Source of the DNA: Lactiplantibacillus paraplantarum
GTDB taxonomy: Bacteria > Bacillota > Bacilli > Lactobacillales > Lactobacillaceae
DNA length: 64,000 bases
Direction: 5' to 3'
Assembly (NCBI RefSeq): GCF_003641145.1
Contig: NZ_CP032744.1
Location: 62,001-126,000, forward strand
Within the stretch, counting starts at the first letter, position 1. Each line of letters opens with the position of its first letter. The notes under the pieces were generated by a model, which saw only the letters and a program-made list of their open reading frames with translations, did not search any database and had not been told where the DNA came from. Below, piece by piece: positions 1 through 8,554 of the stretch. The position numbers were made by a program, and so were the translations under genes.

Positions 1-81
1 AGGCTAATGGCGATGATTGAGGTTGGGGAGCGTCAGCAAGTTGGGGTCCACCCGGTATTAGTTGGGCCAGAGAAAGGATGA
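1..81 (+). CDS. C-terminal tail of an upstream gene (partial)
   Basis: An open frame runs from the first base to a TGA at 79-81 and encodes about 26 residues, ending VLVGPEKG. The gene begins outside the window. It lies 6 bp before arsC and may share its transcript. The tail vaguely resembles the end of a LacI-type repressor, but it is too short to identify. Confidence 0.45.
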   Translation, partial: RLMAMIEVGERQQVGVHPVLVGPEKG

Positions 82-87
82 GCGATC

Positions 88-507
88 ATGCCTAAAATTT
101 ATTTTTTATGTACGGGCAATGCTTGCCGTAGTCAAATGGCCGAGGGTTTTGCGCGACAATTATTAGGGTCAGCCTGGGAAGTTGCGAGTGCGGGCGTGGA
201 AATTCACGGACTGAATCCGTTAGCTGTCCAGACAATGGCCGAAGTTGGCATTGATATTAGTGACCATACTTCTAAACTAATTGATGTGGCTTACCTTAAT
301 CAGTGTCAGGTTGTTGTCACACTCTGTGGTGATGCACGTGATCGCTGTCCGGTGACCCCGCCTACAGTGATTAAGTACCATTGGCCACTGCCTGATCCTG
401 CACGGGCTACTGGCGCGACTAATGAACGATTACAAGTCTTTCGGCAGGTACGTGATCAAATTAAGCTGAACGTGACGACCCTAGCGCAAACGTTAAGTCA
501 GAACTAA
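88..507 (+). CDS. arsC: Arsenate reductase, thioredoxin-coupled (low-molecular-weight phosphatase fold)
   Basis: The 139-residue product has the low-molecular-weight phosphatase P-loop C-x5-R at C8-R14 (CTGNACR). It also has two further cysteines, C80 and C87, placed as in the triple-cysteine relay of thioredoxin-dependent ArsC (C10/C82/C89 in the S. aureus family member), and a DPA motif near residue 105 for the general acid. Family knowledge: such enzymes reduce arsenate to arsenite in the cytosol, cycling a disulfide that thioredoxin re-reduces. The length is normal. It follows an incomplete gene by 6 bp and is closed by a strong hairpin at 595. No arsenite pump or arsenic repressor is visible here. 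A plain protein-tyrosine phosphatase is less likely because of the cysteine triad. Confidence 0.85.
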   Translation: MPKIYFLCTGNACRSQMAEGFARQLLGSAWEVASAGVEIHGLNPLAVQTMAEVGIDISDHTSKLIDVAYLNQCQVVVTLCGDARDRCPVTPPTVIKYHWPLPDPARATGATNERLQVFRQVRDQIKLNVTTLAQTLSQN

Positions 508-594
508 GTTTCAAGTGCGGCCTCTGTTTATAAACAGGTGAGTTAGAGACGTTCAGTAATCGTTTGAAATTAAAATTGTGATATTTAAAATTCG

Positions 595-629
595 AAGCTT
601 CCAAGCTACTCAAGCTTGGAGGCTTTTTT
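595..629 (+). terminator. Rho-independent terminator after arsC
   Basis: Arms at 595-606 and 614-625 pair over 12 bp with one G-T wobble around a 7-nt loop, followed by a T run. Confidence 0.85.
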
Positions 630-728
630 GCTGTCTGGATACGCGCTACTAGTAGTTCAGTGACTGGAGTAGCCAAGTTAGTTATATTTGTGAACGAAGA
701 CACATGTATAAAACCTACATTTAATAGT

Positions 729-750
729 GGTAAAAAGTAGTGTTTTTACC
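729..750. promoter_or_regulatory. Dyad GGTAAAAA-N6-TTTTTACC upstream of the SDR operon
   Basis: Perfect 8-bp arms (729-736 and 743-750) flank 6 bp in the 247-bp stretch between the arsC terminator and the dehydrogenase gene. It could be a repressor operator. No T run follows, so it is not a terminator. Confidence 0.35.
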
Positions 751-780
751 CATTACCTCGAAGAGACTGACGCGTTAATA

Positions 781-794
781 TGAAAGCGTAGTCA
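781..794 (+). promoter_or_regulatory. cre-like site (TGAAAGCGTAGTCA)
   Basis: The site matches the CcpA consensus TGWNANCGNTNWCA at 13 of 14 positions. It lies 83 bp before the start of the dehydrogenase gene, which suggests carbon catabolite control of the three-gene operon. Confidence 0.5.
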
Positions 795-800
795 AGATGA

Positions 801-812
801 ATGACCGGTCAT
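801..812. promoter_or_regulatory. Perfect palindrome ATGACCGGTCAT
   Basis: A 12-bp perfect palindrome lies 7 bp after the cre-like site and 64 bp before the dehydrogenase start. It is a plausible operator for an unidentified regulator; the PucR-type protein downstream of the operon is a candidate. Confidence 0.35.
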
Positions 813-876
813 CAGTTCAATAGGACTGTTCAAGTTAAAAAAATCACAATTTAGTTGGAGGAGGAATCAACGAATC

Positions 877-1737
877 ATGAAAGATTTTAAAGATAAGGTC
901 ATGTTTATTACGGGTGCTGCACACGGATTTGGGCAAGTGATTGCTGAGGGTGCCGCCGATCGTGGTATGAAATTAGCCATGGTTGATATTGATGAACCGG
1001 CTTTGAAAGAGAGTTATCAGCACGTTCTCGACAAAGGTGCCGAGGCGTTGATGATTACAGCCGATGTTACTAAGGAAGCGAGTGTGGATGACGCTGTCGA
1101 ACAGGCAATGGAAAAATTTGGTCGCATTGACTTGCTGATCAATAATGCGGGAATCGCATTACCCGGCCGGATTTGGGAATTGCCGACTCGTGATTGGGAA
1201 TGGATCATGCATATCAATCTAATGAGTCAAGTCTATGCGATGAAGCGCATTATTCCCATTATGATTCAACAGAAAACCCACGCGGATATTCTTAACGTGG
1301 CTTCAATTGCCGGTTTGGTGGATACACCCGGAATGCCATCGTACCATGCCAGCAAGTTTGCTTCCGTAGGGATGACTGAGGCGACGGCTTATGATTTACA
1401 GCGTGCCGATATTGACATTGACATGCACGTGATGTGTCCAGGATTCGTGCAGACGGATCTCTATCACACTGAGAATCACCGACCAGCGCAATACAGTGAT
1501 CCAACGGACCCATATTATCAAAGTGAAGCGTACTTAAAGGGGCAACAGTTTGCGAAGTATGTTATTACCAATGGGAAACCGATTGATACGATTGCCGATA
1601 CCGTTTTTAAAGCCTTAGAGGATAACCGGTTTTATATTTTGACTCATCCCGAATATAACCCATTGATTGAAGATCGAGTTAAACGGATCGTCACGGATGG
1701 TGCACCAGACGTTCACATTATGGACGGGATTATGTAA
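877..1737 (+). CDS. SDR-family NAD(P)-dependent oxidoreductase
   Basis: The 286-residue product is a classical short-chain dehydrogenase. It has the cofactor-binding TGAAHGFG at residues 12-19, NNAG at 89-92, catalytic S143 and the YHASK motif with Y156 and K160. The start has a strong GGAGGAGG-type ribosome site. Family knowledge: cytosolic NAD(P)H-linked oxidation or reduction of an alcohol or ketone. It is the first gene of a tight same-strand set with an acetoacetate-decarboxylase-like protein and a nitroreductase, closed by one terminator. The upstream region carries a cre-like site and two dyads. The substrate cannot be read from the sequence. The C-terminal part (about 190-286) is longer than in minimal SDRs. 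Confidence 0.85.
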   Translation: MKDFKDKVMFITGAAHGFGQVIAEGAADRGMKLAMVDIDEPALKESYQHVLDKGAEALMITADVTKEASVDDAVEQAMEKFGRIDLLINNAGIALPGRIWELPTRDWEWIMHINLMSQVYAMKRIIPIMIQQKTHADILNVASIAGLVDTPGMPSYHASKFASVGMTEATAYDLQRADIDIDMHVMCPGFVQTDLYHTENHRPAQYSDPTDPYYQSEAYLKGQQFAKYVITNGKPIDTIADTVFKALEDNRFYILTHPEYNPLIEDRVKRIVTDGAPDVHIMDGIM

Positions 1738-1769
1738 CAATCGTCACGCAGACAAAGGAGTGTTTTACC

Positions 1770-2615
1770 ATGGCAAGTTTTATTGCAAGTGATCAGGATG
1801 TTAAGAACTTTTTGACGGCACCAAGCATGAATGACCAAGAAGGCATTGGGTTTGCTTATGCCACTGACGAAGCGGTGCTTAAGGCTTTAATTCCAGCTCC
1901 ATTAAAATTAATGGCACCGGTAGTTTGCGGCTATGTCGTTCATATGGGCAAACCAACCTTCAGTGCCCCATACCTTGAAGAAAGTCTATTTGCTCTCGTT
2001 AGCTATAAAGATAAGATGATGGGGGCCTATCCAATCAATTTACTGCTCCACGGACCCGGCGCGGAAAGTGGTGTGATTGCAGGGCGTGAAGGTGCTGGAA
2101 TTCCTAAGAAGCTGGCGGATGCCATCGAATTACGTCGGAATGACAACAGTGCGACGGCCACGGTCGAACGCCATGGCAAGACATTACTGAACGTTTCGTG
2201 GACGGCCGGTGAACTGAATGATCCGTCAATTATGAAACAATTTGCGGGGCAGCTCGCGTTAGGTAAGGAAGCCGAAATGAATAGTTTCTTCTACAAATAT
2301 GACATTGATCAACATGAAGATGGGACGAACCATTTCAGTAATGTCCAATTAGTTGCGACTCAATTACGGTCCTTAGCTGATCAAGTTGAACCTGGGAATC
2401 TAAGCATTCAGTTGGAGTCAACCGATGATGATCCGTTTGGCGAACTGAAGGTTTTGAAGCCACTTGGCGCTGCATGGTTCCATTTTGATACGTCAGTGAT
2501 GTTTAATACTTTGAAATTGGACGAAGTTGATGCCGCGACAACGATGCCTAAGCTTTTAACGGGCCGCTATGACCGGAGTTTCTTCAATCCAAAGGCAGCT
2601 ACCTATATTATTTAA
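1770..2615 (+). CDS. Acetoacetate decarboxylase family protein
   Basis: The 281-residue product resembles the acetoacetate decarboxylase family. A GRE-x4-IPKKLA segment at residues 105-116 contains adjacent lysines K113 and K114, matching the Schiff-base lysine and its neighbour in known decarboxylases. The gene starts with an AAAGGAG site 33 bp after the dehydrogenase stop, so the two are probably cotranscribed. Family members decarboxylate beta-keto acids, but many relatives act instead as aldolases, dehydratases or cyclases on other keto acids. With an SDR and a nitroreductase as partners, a small pathway on a keto acid or aromatic compound is an inference only. Confidence 0.75.
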   Translation: MASFIASDQDVKNFLTAPSMNDQEGIGFAYATDEAVLKALIPAPLKLMAPVVCGYVVHMGKPTFSAPYLEESLFALVSYKDKMMGAYPINLLLHGPGAESGVIAGREGAGIPKKLADAIELRRNDNSATATVERHGKTLLNVSWTAGELNDPSIMKQFAGQLALGKEAEMNSFFYKYDIDQHEDGTNHFSNVQLVATQLRSLADQVEPGNLSIQLESTDDDPFGELKVLKPLGAAWFHFDTSVMFNTLKLDEVDAATTMPKLLTGRYDRSFFNPKAATYII

Positions 2616-2642
2616 GCTGATTATGAAAGTGAGGAATAGCTG

Positions 2643-3296
2643 ATGTCAGAAGCAGTAAAAAGTCTAGTGAACAATGATTTAGCAGACGTGATGTTTAACC
2701 GCCATTCAGTGCGGCAGTTTGACCCGGATGTCAAAATTGAGCGTGCTGAGTTACAAAAGATGATTGCGGAAGCAGCCACTGCGCCATCGGCATGTAATTT
2801 ACAGTCATGGCACTTTGTAGTGATTGATACGCCCGAAGCAAAGGCTAAATTCAAACAGGCTGTGATGAAGTTCAATTATCCGCAAGTTGACAGTGCATCA
2901 GCCATCGTCTTTATTGCCGGTGATACTCAGTCGCACTATGTTTACCGCGATGTCTGGAACAAGGTTTATCAAGACGGTAATATTACGAAGGAGCGTTTGG
3001 ATCAAATTCTGGGAACTTTCTTACCACTATATGAAAATGCAACGCCAGATTTCTTGAAATTTGATGCGACGATTGACTGTTCCGTTGTTGGGATGCAGTT
3101 GCTACTAGTTGCACGGGCTCATGGGTATGACGCCAATGCCTTCTCCGGTATCGATTTTGAGAAGATGATTCCAACATTGGGTCTTGATCCTAAACGATAC
3201 GTGCCAGTAATGGGGATTGCGATTGGGAAAGCGGCACAGGAACCGCTGCATACCACCCGGTACGATGCTAAGACCCAGACCGATTTTCTCGGTTGA
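2643..3296 (+). CDS. Nitroreductase-family FMN oxidoreductase
   Basis: The 217-residue product has the hallmarks of the nitroreductase fold: RHSVRQF near residue 20 for FMN binding, AATAPSACNLQ at about 45-57, and a C-terminal GIAIGKA strand. Such homodimeric cytosolic flavoproteins use NAD(P)H to reduce quinones, nitro compounds or enones. It starts 27 bp after the decarboxylase-like gene with a GTGAGG site and is the last gene before the 3318 terminator, so it probably belongs to the same operon. The substrate is unknown. Confidence 0.85.
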   Translation: MSEAVKSLVNNDLADVMFNRHSVRQFDPDVKIERAELQKMIAEAATAPSACNLQSWHFVVIDTPEAKAKFKQAVMKFNYPQVDSASAIVFIAGDTQSHYVYRDVWNKVYQDGNITKERLDQILGTFLPLYENATPDFLKFDATIDCSVVGMQLLLVARAHGYDANAFSGIDFEKMIPTLGLDPKRYVPVMGIAIGKAAQEPLHTTRYDAKTQTDFLG

Positions 3297-3317
3297 AATT
3301 AACATAATAAGTTTGTG

Positions 3318-3346
3318 AAAAGAGCGGCTAACCCGCTCTTTTTTTG
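3318..3346 (+). terminator. Rho-independent terminator of the SDR operon
   Basis: Perfect 10-bp arms (3318-3327 and 3333-3342) enclose a 5-nt loop and are followed by T residues. Confidence 0.9.
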
Positions 3347-3404
3347 AACGGCTGATAAGTTAAAGCTTAAATAAGAGCCACTGGTCAGTCCATCAGTAAC
3401 CAGC

Positions 3405-3433
3405 TTTACAAAAGCGCTTACATTGCTTATGAT
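3405..3433 (+). promoter_or_regulatory. Promoter with embedded cre-like site for the PucR-type gene
   Basis: TTTACA at 3405-3410 and TATGAT at 3428-3433 are separated by 17 bp. A cre-like CAAAAGCGCTTACA (3409-3422, 12 of 14 to consensus) fills the spacer, suggesting CcpA repression. Confidence 0.6.
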
Positions 3434-3469
3434 GAAGGCGATAAGAGCGACTAAGGAGGCTAATCGATC

Positions 3470-5005
3470 ATGCAATTAAAACCGTTATTGCGGCAGTTAG
3501 CTGCAGCATTTGAGGTAAACATTGATACAAAATTTACACATAATCCTGAAGTGACACACGTTCAATTTGTTGATATGACAGAAGCTTTGATGGTGCATCG
3601 CCTGTATTTGCAACCCGAATCGAGCCAGATTGTTCGATTATCTTATAGTTGGCACGGCCACCGGCGAACGGTTGGTGTGGTTAATTTGGGTGTGAGATTA
3701 ACCACGGTGATTGCTGCTCAGAATCAGTTACTAAAATTGTTAATGACACTCGGTAAGTGTTTACATCATGATATTCAAATTCAAGCGGCCATCAATCAGC
3801 TAGCCATTAATGCGATTACGGCAGACTTTGATACAACATTGGCGCAAGCGGTCCGGCTGCTGAAAAATCCGCTGGCGATTATTGATTTAAATGGTGAGAT
3901 TCTGACTCGTTCACATACAACGCAACTGAATGGAACGAGTATCCATGCGGCAGTTGAAACGAACCGGGTTGGCCAGTGGTTGTTGGATCATGGGTTTGCG
4001 CCGGACACGCCTGATTTTTTGACGCAGGTCTATGTGGCGGAGGATCGTTTGTCAGCAGGGCCGATGTTAATTACGCCATTAGCGAATGGAACCGAGCCCA
4101 TTGGTTATTTAGTCATGCCGGCACTCAATCAACCGTTAAATGACCAGCAGGCACTCCTCATTAATGCGATTGGCCAGGTTATTGCTGGATCGTTAGTTAA
4201 AAATCAAATTATGCCGACTGCTGAGTCACAACGAGACCGATTATTGAATTTATTGTTAACTGAGCGGCAGGGAGGAACATTTGCTGATCAGTTTGCTGAA
4301 CAACATGTGCAACTACCAACTGCGATGGTTCTGATTCGCTGTGAGCCATTAGCTGATCAGGCGCCGATGATTTTACAACAACGGCTCCAATATTTAATGT
4401 TACCACGGTTTAAGCAAGTGTTAGTTTCCACCTATCATCAGCAATGTATGGCGTTGATTTCAATTGGTTTGGCCGCATACAATCAGAATCAATTCAAAAT
4501 AGCGCTCCAACAAATTACCAAGCAAGCAGATTGTCGCCTAATCGTTTCCCAACACTATGTTAATCCAGAAGATACGTTTGCGGCGTATACGGTTTGTGAA
4601 CGAACGGCGCAATTGAAGACTGGCCGGGGTCGGGTGATTTTTTGTGAAGACCAGTTTTATAATTTAGCATTAGCTCGGGTCAATCATCTCGAAATTTTAC
4701 CTTTCTTTATTAACCCGGCATTACGCTTGTTGCTGGCTTATGACCAGCAAAATCATGCTGAACTATTGCCGACGTTAGATGCATACTTACATGCGACTTG
4801 TAATTTGACCCGAACGGCTAAGCAATTATATGTTCATCCAAATACTCTGCGTAATCGACTACAACATATTAGTGAGTTAACGGGATGTGACTTACGGGAT
4901 GCTGAAACGTGTTTTAAATTAGCCGCTAGTTTTAAATTACAGCAATTTTTAGTACAACATCAGTACCAGTATCGACCGGATATTCCAATCCCAACCCAAG
5001 ACTAA
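3470..5005 (+). CDS. PucR-family transcriptional regulator
   Basis: The 511-residue product carries the CdaR/PucR-type C-terminal helix-turn-helix at about residues 445-475 (TAKQLYVHPNTLRNRL, then HISELTG). It follows a long sensory region, with GAF-like sequence around 110-245. Family knowledge: these proteins bind DNA through this C-terminal HTH_30 domain and control catabolic genes in response to metabolites. It has its own promoter with a cre-like site and an AAGGAGG ribosome site. The operon upstream (SDR, decarboxylase-like, nitroreductase) or pgmB downstream are possible targets. The effector is unknown. Confidence 0.75.
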   Translation: MQLKPLLRQLAAAFEVNIDTKFTHNPEVTHVQFVDMTEALMVHRLYLQPESSQIVRLSYSWHGHRRTVGVVNLGVRLTTVIAAQNQLLKLLMTLGKCLHHDIQIQAAINQLAINAITADFDTTLAQAVRLLKNPLAIIDLNGEILTRSHTTQLNGTSIHAAVETNRVGQWLLDHGFAPDTPDFLTQVYVAEDRLSAGPMLITPLANGTEPIGYLVMPALNQPLNDQQALLINAIGQVIAGSLVKNQIMPTAESQRDRLLNLLLTERQGGTFADQFAEQHVQLPTAMVLIRCEPLADQAPMILQQRLQYLMLPRFKQVLVSTYHQQCMALISIGLAAYNQNQFKIALQQITKQADCRLIVSQHYVNPEDTFAAYTVCERTAQLKTGRGRVIFCEDQFYNLALARVNHLEILPFFINPALRLLLAYDQQNHAELLPTLDAYLHATCNLTRTAKQLYVHPNTLRNRLQHISELTGCDLRDAETCFKLAASFKLQQFLVQHQYQYRPDIPIPTQD

Positions 5006-5022
5006 GCGAAGCTAAAAGTGTG

Positions 5023-5032
5023 CAACCGGTTG
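5023..5032. promoter_or_regulatory. LacI-type half-site pair CAACCGGTTG (upstream copy)
   Basis: A 10-bp perfect palindrome in the context TGCAACCGGTTGTG repeats the core of the site at 5163-5178, with centres 143 bp apart. Two copies at such spacing suit a LacI-family repressor that loops DNA. Confidence 0.5.
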
Positions 5033-5162
5033 TGAAAAGACGGCCGTGTCAGTAAAATTTAATAAATCGGTGAGTTGATAACTGTCAATAATAAACGCGT
5101 ATTTATTGAGCTAAGAGGCACTGGCTGAACTATTCAGCATGAGCTGTATCATTAAAATAGTT

Positions 5163-5178
5163 ATGCAACCGGTTGCAT
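5163..5178. promoter_or_regulatory. LacI-type operator ATGCAACCGGTTGCAT
   Basis: This perfect 16-bp palindrome has the central CG typical of LacI/GalR-family operators. It overlaps the -35 box (5173-5178) of the pgmB promoter, so binding would block transcription. Confidence 0.65.
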
Positions 5179-5201
5179 TGAGGCTGAAAGCGTTTTATAA
5201 T
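5173..5201 (+). promoter_or_regulatory. pgmB promoter with cre overlap
   Basis: TTGCAT at 5173-5178 and TATAAT at 5196-5201 are 17 bp apart. A cre-like TGAAAGCGTTTTAT (5185-5198, 12 of 14) overlaps the -10 box, giving a sugar-specific plus catabolite-repressed layout. Confidence 0.75.
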
Positions 5202-5333
5202 GTAAGTGAGTTATAACAATGTCTTTCAAGGGCGAATAGGCTAAATCAAGTTTTGCAGTGTCTATAGATAATGGCATAGTTGTTTAATCAGTATAAATTA
5301 ATTGTGTGGGTAATTCACAAGGAGGAAACATTA

Positions 5334-6005
5334 ATGAGTAAATTTACGGATATTAAAGGGTTTGTATTTGATTTGGATGGCGTGATTGCGGATACGTCCG
5401 TCTACCACTCACAAGCTTGGCATCAATTAGCTGATGAGTTGGGCGTGGCCTGGAGTGAAGAGCTCGCCGATAACTTGAAGGGTGTTAGCCGAATGGATTC
5501 GTTGAATCTGATCCTGAAAACAGGTGGTAAGGAAAACGATTATACAGAAGCTGAAAAAGAGGCTTACGCGACTAAGAAAAATACGAATTACTTGAACCTA
5601 TTGAAAGGTATGGATAAAACGGCAATTTTACCTGGTATTGAGGCCTTTTTAGCTGACTTAGCTAAGCATGGTTATCGCTTATCATTAGCCTCAGCTTCTA
5701 AGAATTCACCACTTGTTCTAGAACAATTAGGATTGGCACATTACTTTGAAGCACGGGTTGATCCAGCGACCTTAAAACACGGCAAGCCCGATCCAGAAAT
5801 TTTTGCGCGTGGTGCAGAAGTACTGGGGCTTAAACCGGAAGAATGTGCGGGTGTTGAAGACGCTAAGGTTGGAATTCAGTCGATTAATGGTGCTGGTGAG
5901 ACGTCGATTGGTATTGGGGATCCTGCCATTTTGACGGGGGCAGACGTTAACTTTAAGTCAACGAGTGAATTAACCTTAGCTAATTTGGAAGCAGCCTTAG
6001 CATAA
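5334..6005 (+). CDS. pgmB: Beta-phosphoglucomutase (HAD superfamily)
   Basis: The 223-residue product starts at the ATG at 5334, behind AAGGAGGAA; an upstream in-frame TTG at 5280 lacks a ribosome site. The HAD nucleophile motif DLDGV contains D13 and acid/base D15, followed by an ADTSVYHSQAW cap entry, SASKN, KPDPEIF and GVEDAKVGIQ, as in beta-phosphoglucomutases. The enzyme converts beta-glucose-1-phosphate to glucose-6-phosphate in maltose or trehalose phosphorolysis. No disaccharide phosphorylase or transporter is adjacent, so it is a stand-alone unit under a LacI-type operator and a cre. The length is typical. Confidence 0.88.
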   Translation: MSKFTDIKGFVFDLDGVIADTSVYHSQAWHQLADELGVAWSEELADNLKGVSRMDSLNLILKTGGKENDYTEAEKEAYATKKNTNYLNLLKGMDKTAILPGIEAFLADLAKHGYRLSLASASKNSPLVLEQLGLAHYFEARVDPATLKHGKPDPEIFARGAEVLGLKPEECAGVEDAKVGIQSINGAGETSIGIGDPAILTGADVNFKSTSELTLANLEAALA

Positions 6006-6032
6006 AATCTATATGATCTTAATATTTAGGAA

Positions 6033-6080
6033 CTATCTTGCAATCTCTAGTACTATTGAGATTAGCAAGGTAGTTTTTTT
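6033..6080 (+). terminator. Rho-independent terminator after pgmB
   Basis: Long arms (about 6033-6047 and 6058-6073, one bulged base) are followed by seven T residues. Confidence 0.85.
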
Positions 6081-6103
6081 GCAAGGTGACGATCAATAAG
6101 CAA

Positions 6104-6119
6104 TGTTTCACGTGAAACA
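6104..6119. promoter_or_regulatory. parS site 1
   Basis: The perfect 16-bp palindrome TGTTTCACGTGAAACA is identical to the ParB/Spo0J binding site known in Firmicutes. It is intergenic, between pgmB and the ThrE-like gene. Confidence 0.93.
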
Positions 6120-6220
6120 TTGCTTATTTAAATCTGTGAACAGCTATTCAAAATAGCAGAACTAGCCTAAAATAAAGAGGAGCTTGTTAATGATTGTTAC
6201 CAATTAATATGGAGGAAACT

Positions 6221-7564
6221 ATGAATAATGATCGTAAGTCTATGATGCCATTATCGCAACGACATCATATGACAATTCCGTGGAAGGACTTTATCCGTAA
6301 TGAAGATGTGCCGGCTAAGCACGCAAGTTTGCAGGAGCGGACTTCAATTGTCGGTCGAGTTGGTATTCTGATGTTGTCGTGTGGTACGGGGGCGTGGCGA
6401 GTTCGTGACGCGATGAATAAGATTGCCCGCAGTCTTAACTTGACGTGTTCGGCGGACATTGGCTTGATTTCGATTCAATACACGTGTTTTCATCACGAAC
6501 GTAGCTATACACAAGTATTATCTTTACCGAACACCGGCGTCAATACGGATAAGCTAAATATTTTAGAACAATTTGTCAAGGATTTCGATAAGCAGTATGC
6601 TCGATTAACGGTGGCGCAAGTACATGCGGCCATTGATGAGGTGCAAGTGCGCCCTAAACAGTATTCACCAGTGGTTTTAGGATTAGCAGCCGGATTAGCA
6701 TGTAGCGGATTCATCTTTTTACTCGGCGGCGGTATTCCAGAGATGATTTGCTCCTTTCTAGGGGCAGGACTCGGTAACTATGTTCGTGCATTGATGGGTA
6801 AACGATCAATGACGACGATTGCAGGCATCGCGGTCAGCGTTGCCGTAGCTTGTCTGGCTTATATGGTGAGCTTTAAAATTTTTGAATATAATTTTCAAAT
6901 TCTAGCGCAACATGAAGCTGGTTATATCGGGGCAATGTTATTCGTGATTCCGGGGTTCCCATTTATTACGAGCATGTTGGATATATCCAAGCTAGATATG
7001 CGTTCGGGTTTGGAACGGTTAGCTTATGCAATTATGATTACTTTGATTGCTACGCTGGTCGGATGGTTGGTCGCAACCTTAGTGAACTTTAAACCCGCTG
7101 ATTTTTTGCCATTAGGGTTGTCACCATTAGCGATTCTTTTATTACGTTTACCGGCTAGTTTCTGTGGGGTTTATGGTTTCTCAATTATGTTTAATAGTTC
7201 GCAAAAAATGGCCATTACAGCGGGTTTTATTGGCGCGATTGCCAACACATTACGGCTTGAACTAGTAGAATTAACAGCCATGCCACCGGCCGCTGCGGCT
7301 TTTTGCGGGGCGCTCGTTGCGGGCTTGATTGCTTCGATTGTTAATCGCTATAATGGTTATCCACGAATCTCATTGACTGTCCCATCGATTGTAATTATGG
7401 TACCAGGATTATATATTTACCGAGCGATTTATAGTATTGGTAATAATCAAATAAGTGTTGGTTCGTTGTGGTTGACCAAAGCGGTATTAATTATCATGTT
7501 TCTACCATTAGGGTTGTTTGTTGCGCGCGCACTGTTGGACCATGAATGGCGTCATTTTGATTAA
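6221..7564 (+). CDS. Threonine/serine exporter, ThrE-like fusion (ThrE plus ThrE_2 domains)
   Basis: The 447-residue product begins at the ATG at 6221, behind GGAGGAA at 6211. The first ~150 residues are soluble, with the ThrE-type motif LMLSCGTGAWRVRDAM and a second conserved segment SIQYTC. The remaining ~300 residues are hydrophobic, with about ten membrane segments. This is the one-chain arrangement of ThrE in Corynebacterium; many Firmicutes split the halves into two genes. The family exports threonine and serine by proton antiport. It is monocistronic between parS 1 and the terminator at 7607. Substrate is inferred from the family. Confidence 0.8.
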   Translation: MNNDRKSMMPLSQRHHMTIPWKDFIRNEDVPAKHASLQERTSIVGRVGILMLSCGTGAWRVRDAMNKIARSLNLTCSADIGLISIQYTCFHHERSYTQVLSLPNTGVNTDKLNILEQFVKDFDKQYARLTVAQVHAAIDEVQVRPKQYSPVVLGLAAGLACSGFIFLLGGGIPEMICSFLGAGLGNYVRALMGKRSMTTIAGIAVSVAVACLAYMVSFKIFEYNFQILAQHEAGYIGAMLFVIPGFPFITSMLDISKLDMRSGLERLAYAIMITLIATLVGWLVATLVNFKPADFLPLGLSPLAILLLRLPASFCGVYGFSIMFNSSQKMAITAGFIGAIANTLRLELVELTAMPPAAAAFCGALVAGLIASIVNRYNGYPRISLTVPSIVIMVPGLYIYRAIYSIGNNQISVGSLWLTKAVLIIMFLPLGLFVARALLDHEWRHFD

Positions 7565-7606
7565 TTAGACAGTATGGTATTGAAGATTGTTGAATGAATA
7601 TAGTTT

Positions 7607-7660
7607 AAAAAGTCGTTTAACCACTGGACAGGAGTGTCTAGCAGTTAAACGACTTTTTGA
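7607..7660 (+). terminator. Terminator after the ThrE-like gene
   Basis: Fifteen-base complementary arms (7607-7621 and 7644-7658) with A and T tracts at each end suggest a terminator that works in both directions. Confidence 0.8.
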
Positions 7661-7730
7661 ATGGCCTTTGACTGAAAATTATTCGACGGAAGTTTACAAT
7701 TAGAATAGCAACTTATTAAGGAGGCTGGTG

Positions 7731-8477
7731 ATGGTAGCGATTACTAATTTAAGGTCATTAGGCGGTTATCGGAATGTGCATCAACAGGTCGTTAAAGATG
7801 GATTGATTTATCGGTCAGGACAACTTAATCAGTTAACGCCGGCGCAAAAGCAATATTTGGCGACAACGTTAGGAATTACGCGGATCATTGATATGCGGAG
7901 TGCTGACGAGCGCCATCAATTTCCCGATGTCACGTGGCCACAAGTACAGTATCAAGTGTTAGATGTATTGGCCCAGGTCATGAACAATGATGCGAGTTTG
8001 CAATCGATGGTCAGTAGCACAGGGGCAGTTCATGAGCGAATGATTCAGTTATATGAACAATTGGCATTAGACCCAACTGCTCGTCAAAGTTATCGCCGAT
8101 TTATTCAATTATTACTAGTTCCAAACCAACCGCTAGTGTTTCATTGCTTTGCCGGCAAGGATCGGACTGGGGTCGGTGCGGCCCTGTTTTTGAAGATCAT
8201 GGCTGTTAGCGATGAGCAGATTATGGCTGATTACTTGTTAACGAATCAGGCACGTGAGCACGCTAATCAGCAAATTCTGGCGACGATGGCGTCTCAATTA
8301 ACGCCGGAACAGCAGCGGGCTGTTAGTCAGGCATTATTAGTAGATGCAGATTACTTGAGTCATTATTTTGAAGTTATCAGAGCCCATTACGGCACATTCT
8401 CAAATTATTTACAGGCTGGCTTAGAATTGACTACCAAGGAGTGTCAACAGCTGCGTCAATTATATTTGACTAGGTAG
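7731..8477 (+). CDS. Tyrosine-protein phosphatase, Y_phosphatase3 type
   Basis: The 248-residue product begins with NLRSLGGYRN, typical of LipA/MptpB-like phosphatases, and carries the P-loop HCFAGKDRTG (C-x5-R with Lys and Asp) in the middle. RSGQL near residue 30 and DMRSADE near 60 are also characteristic. These enzymes dephosphorylate phosphotyrosine and sometimes phosphoinositides. I chose ATG at 7731; a GTG directly before it at 7728 is also possible with the AAGGAGG at 7718. It is monocistronic. No signal peptide is evident, so it is cytosolic. Confidence 0.85.
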   Translation: MVAITNLRSLGGYRNVHQQVVKDGLIYRSGQLNQLTPAQKQYLATTLGITRIIDMRSADERHQFPDVTWPQVQYQVLDVLAQVMNNDASLQSMVSSTGAVHERMIQLYEQLALDPTARQSYRRFIQLLLVPNQPLVFHCFAGKDRTGVGAALFLKIMAVSDEQIMADYLLTNQAREHANQQILATMASQLTPEQQRAVSQALLVDADYLSHYFEVIRAHYGTFSNYLQAGLELTTKECQQLRQLYLTR

Positions 8478-8497
8478 TCAAGAATCGTAAAACTGTA

Positions 8498-8546
8498 AAA
8501 ATCACGTCAATGCTCAGTTGGAACTAGCCTGAGTACTGGCGTGATT
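8498..8546. terminator. Shared terminator between convergent genes
   Basis: Complementary arms 8498-8516 and 8528-8546, with a few mismatches, lie between a plus-strand gene and a minus-strand gene. The T run is better on the minus strand. Confidence 0.7.
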
Positions 8547-8554
8547 TATCATTA

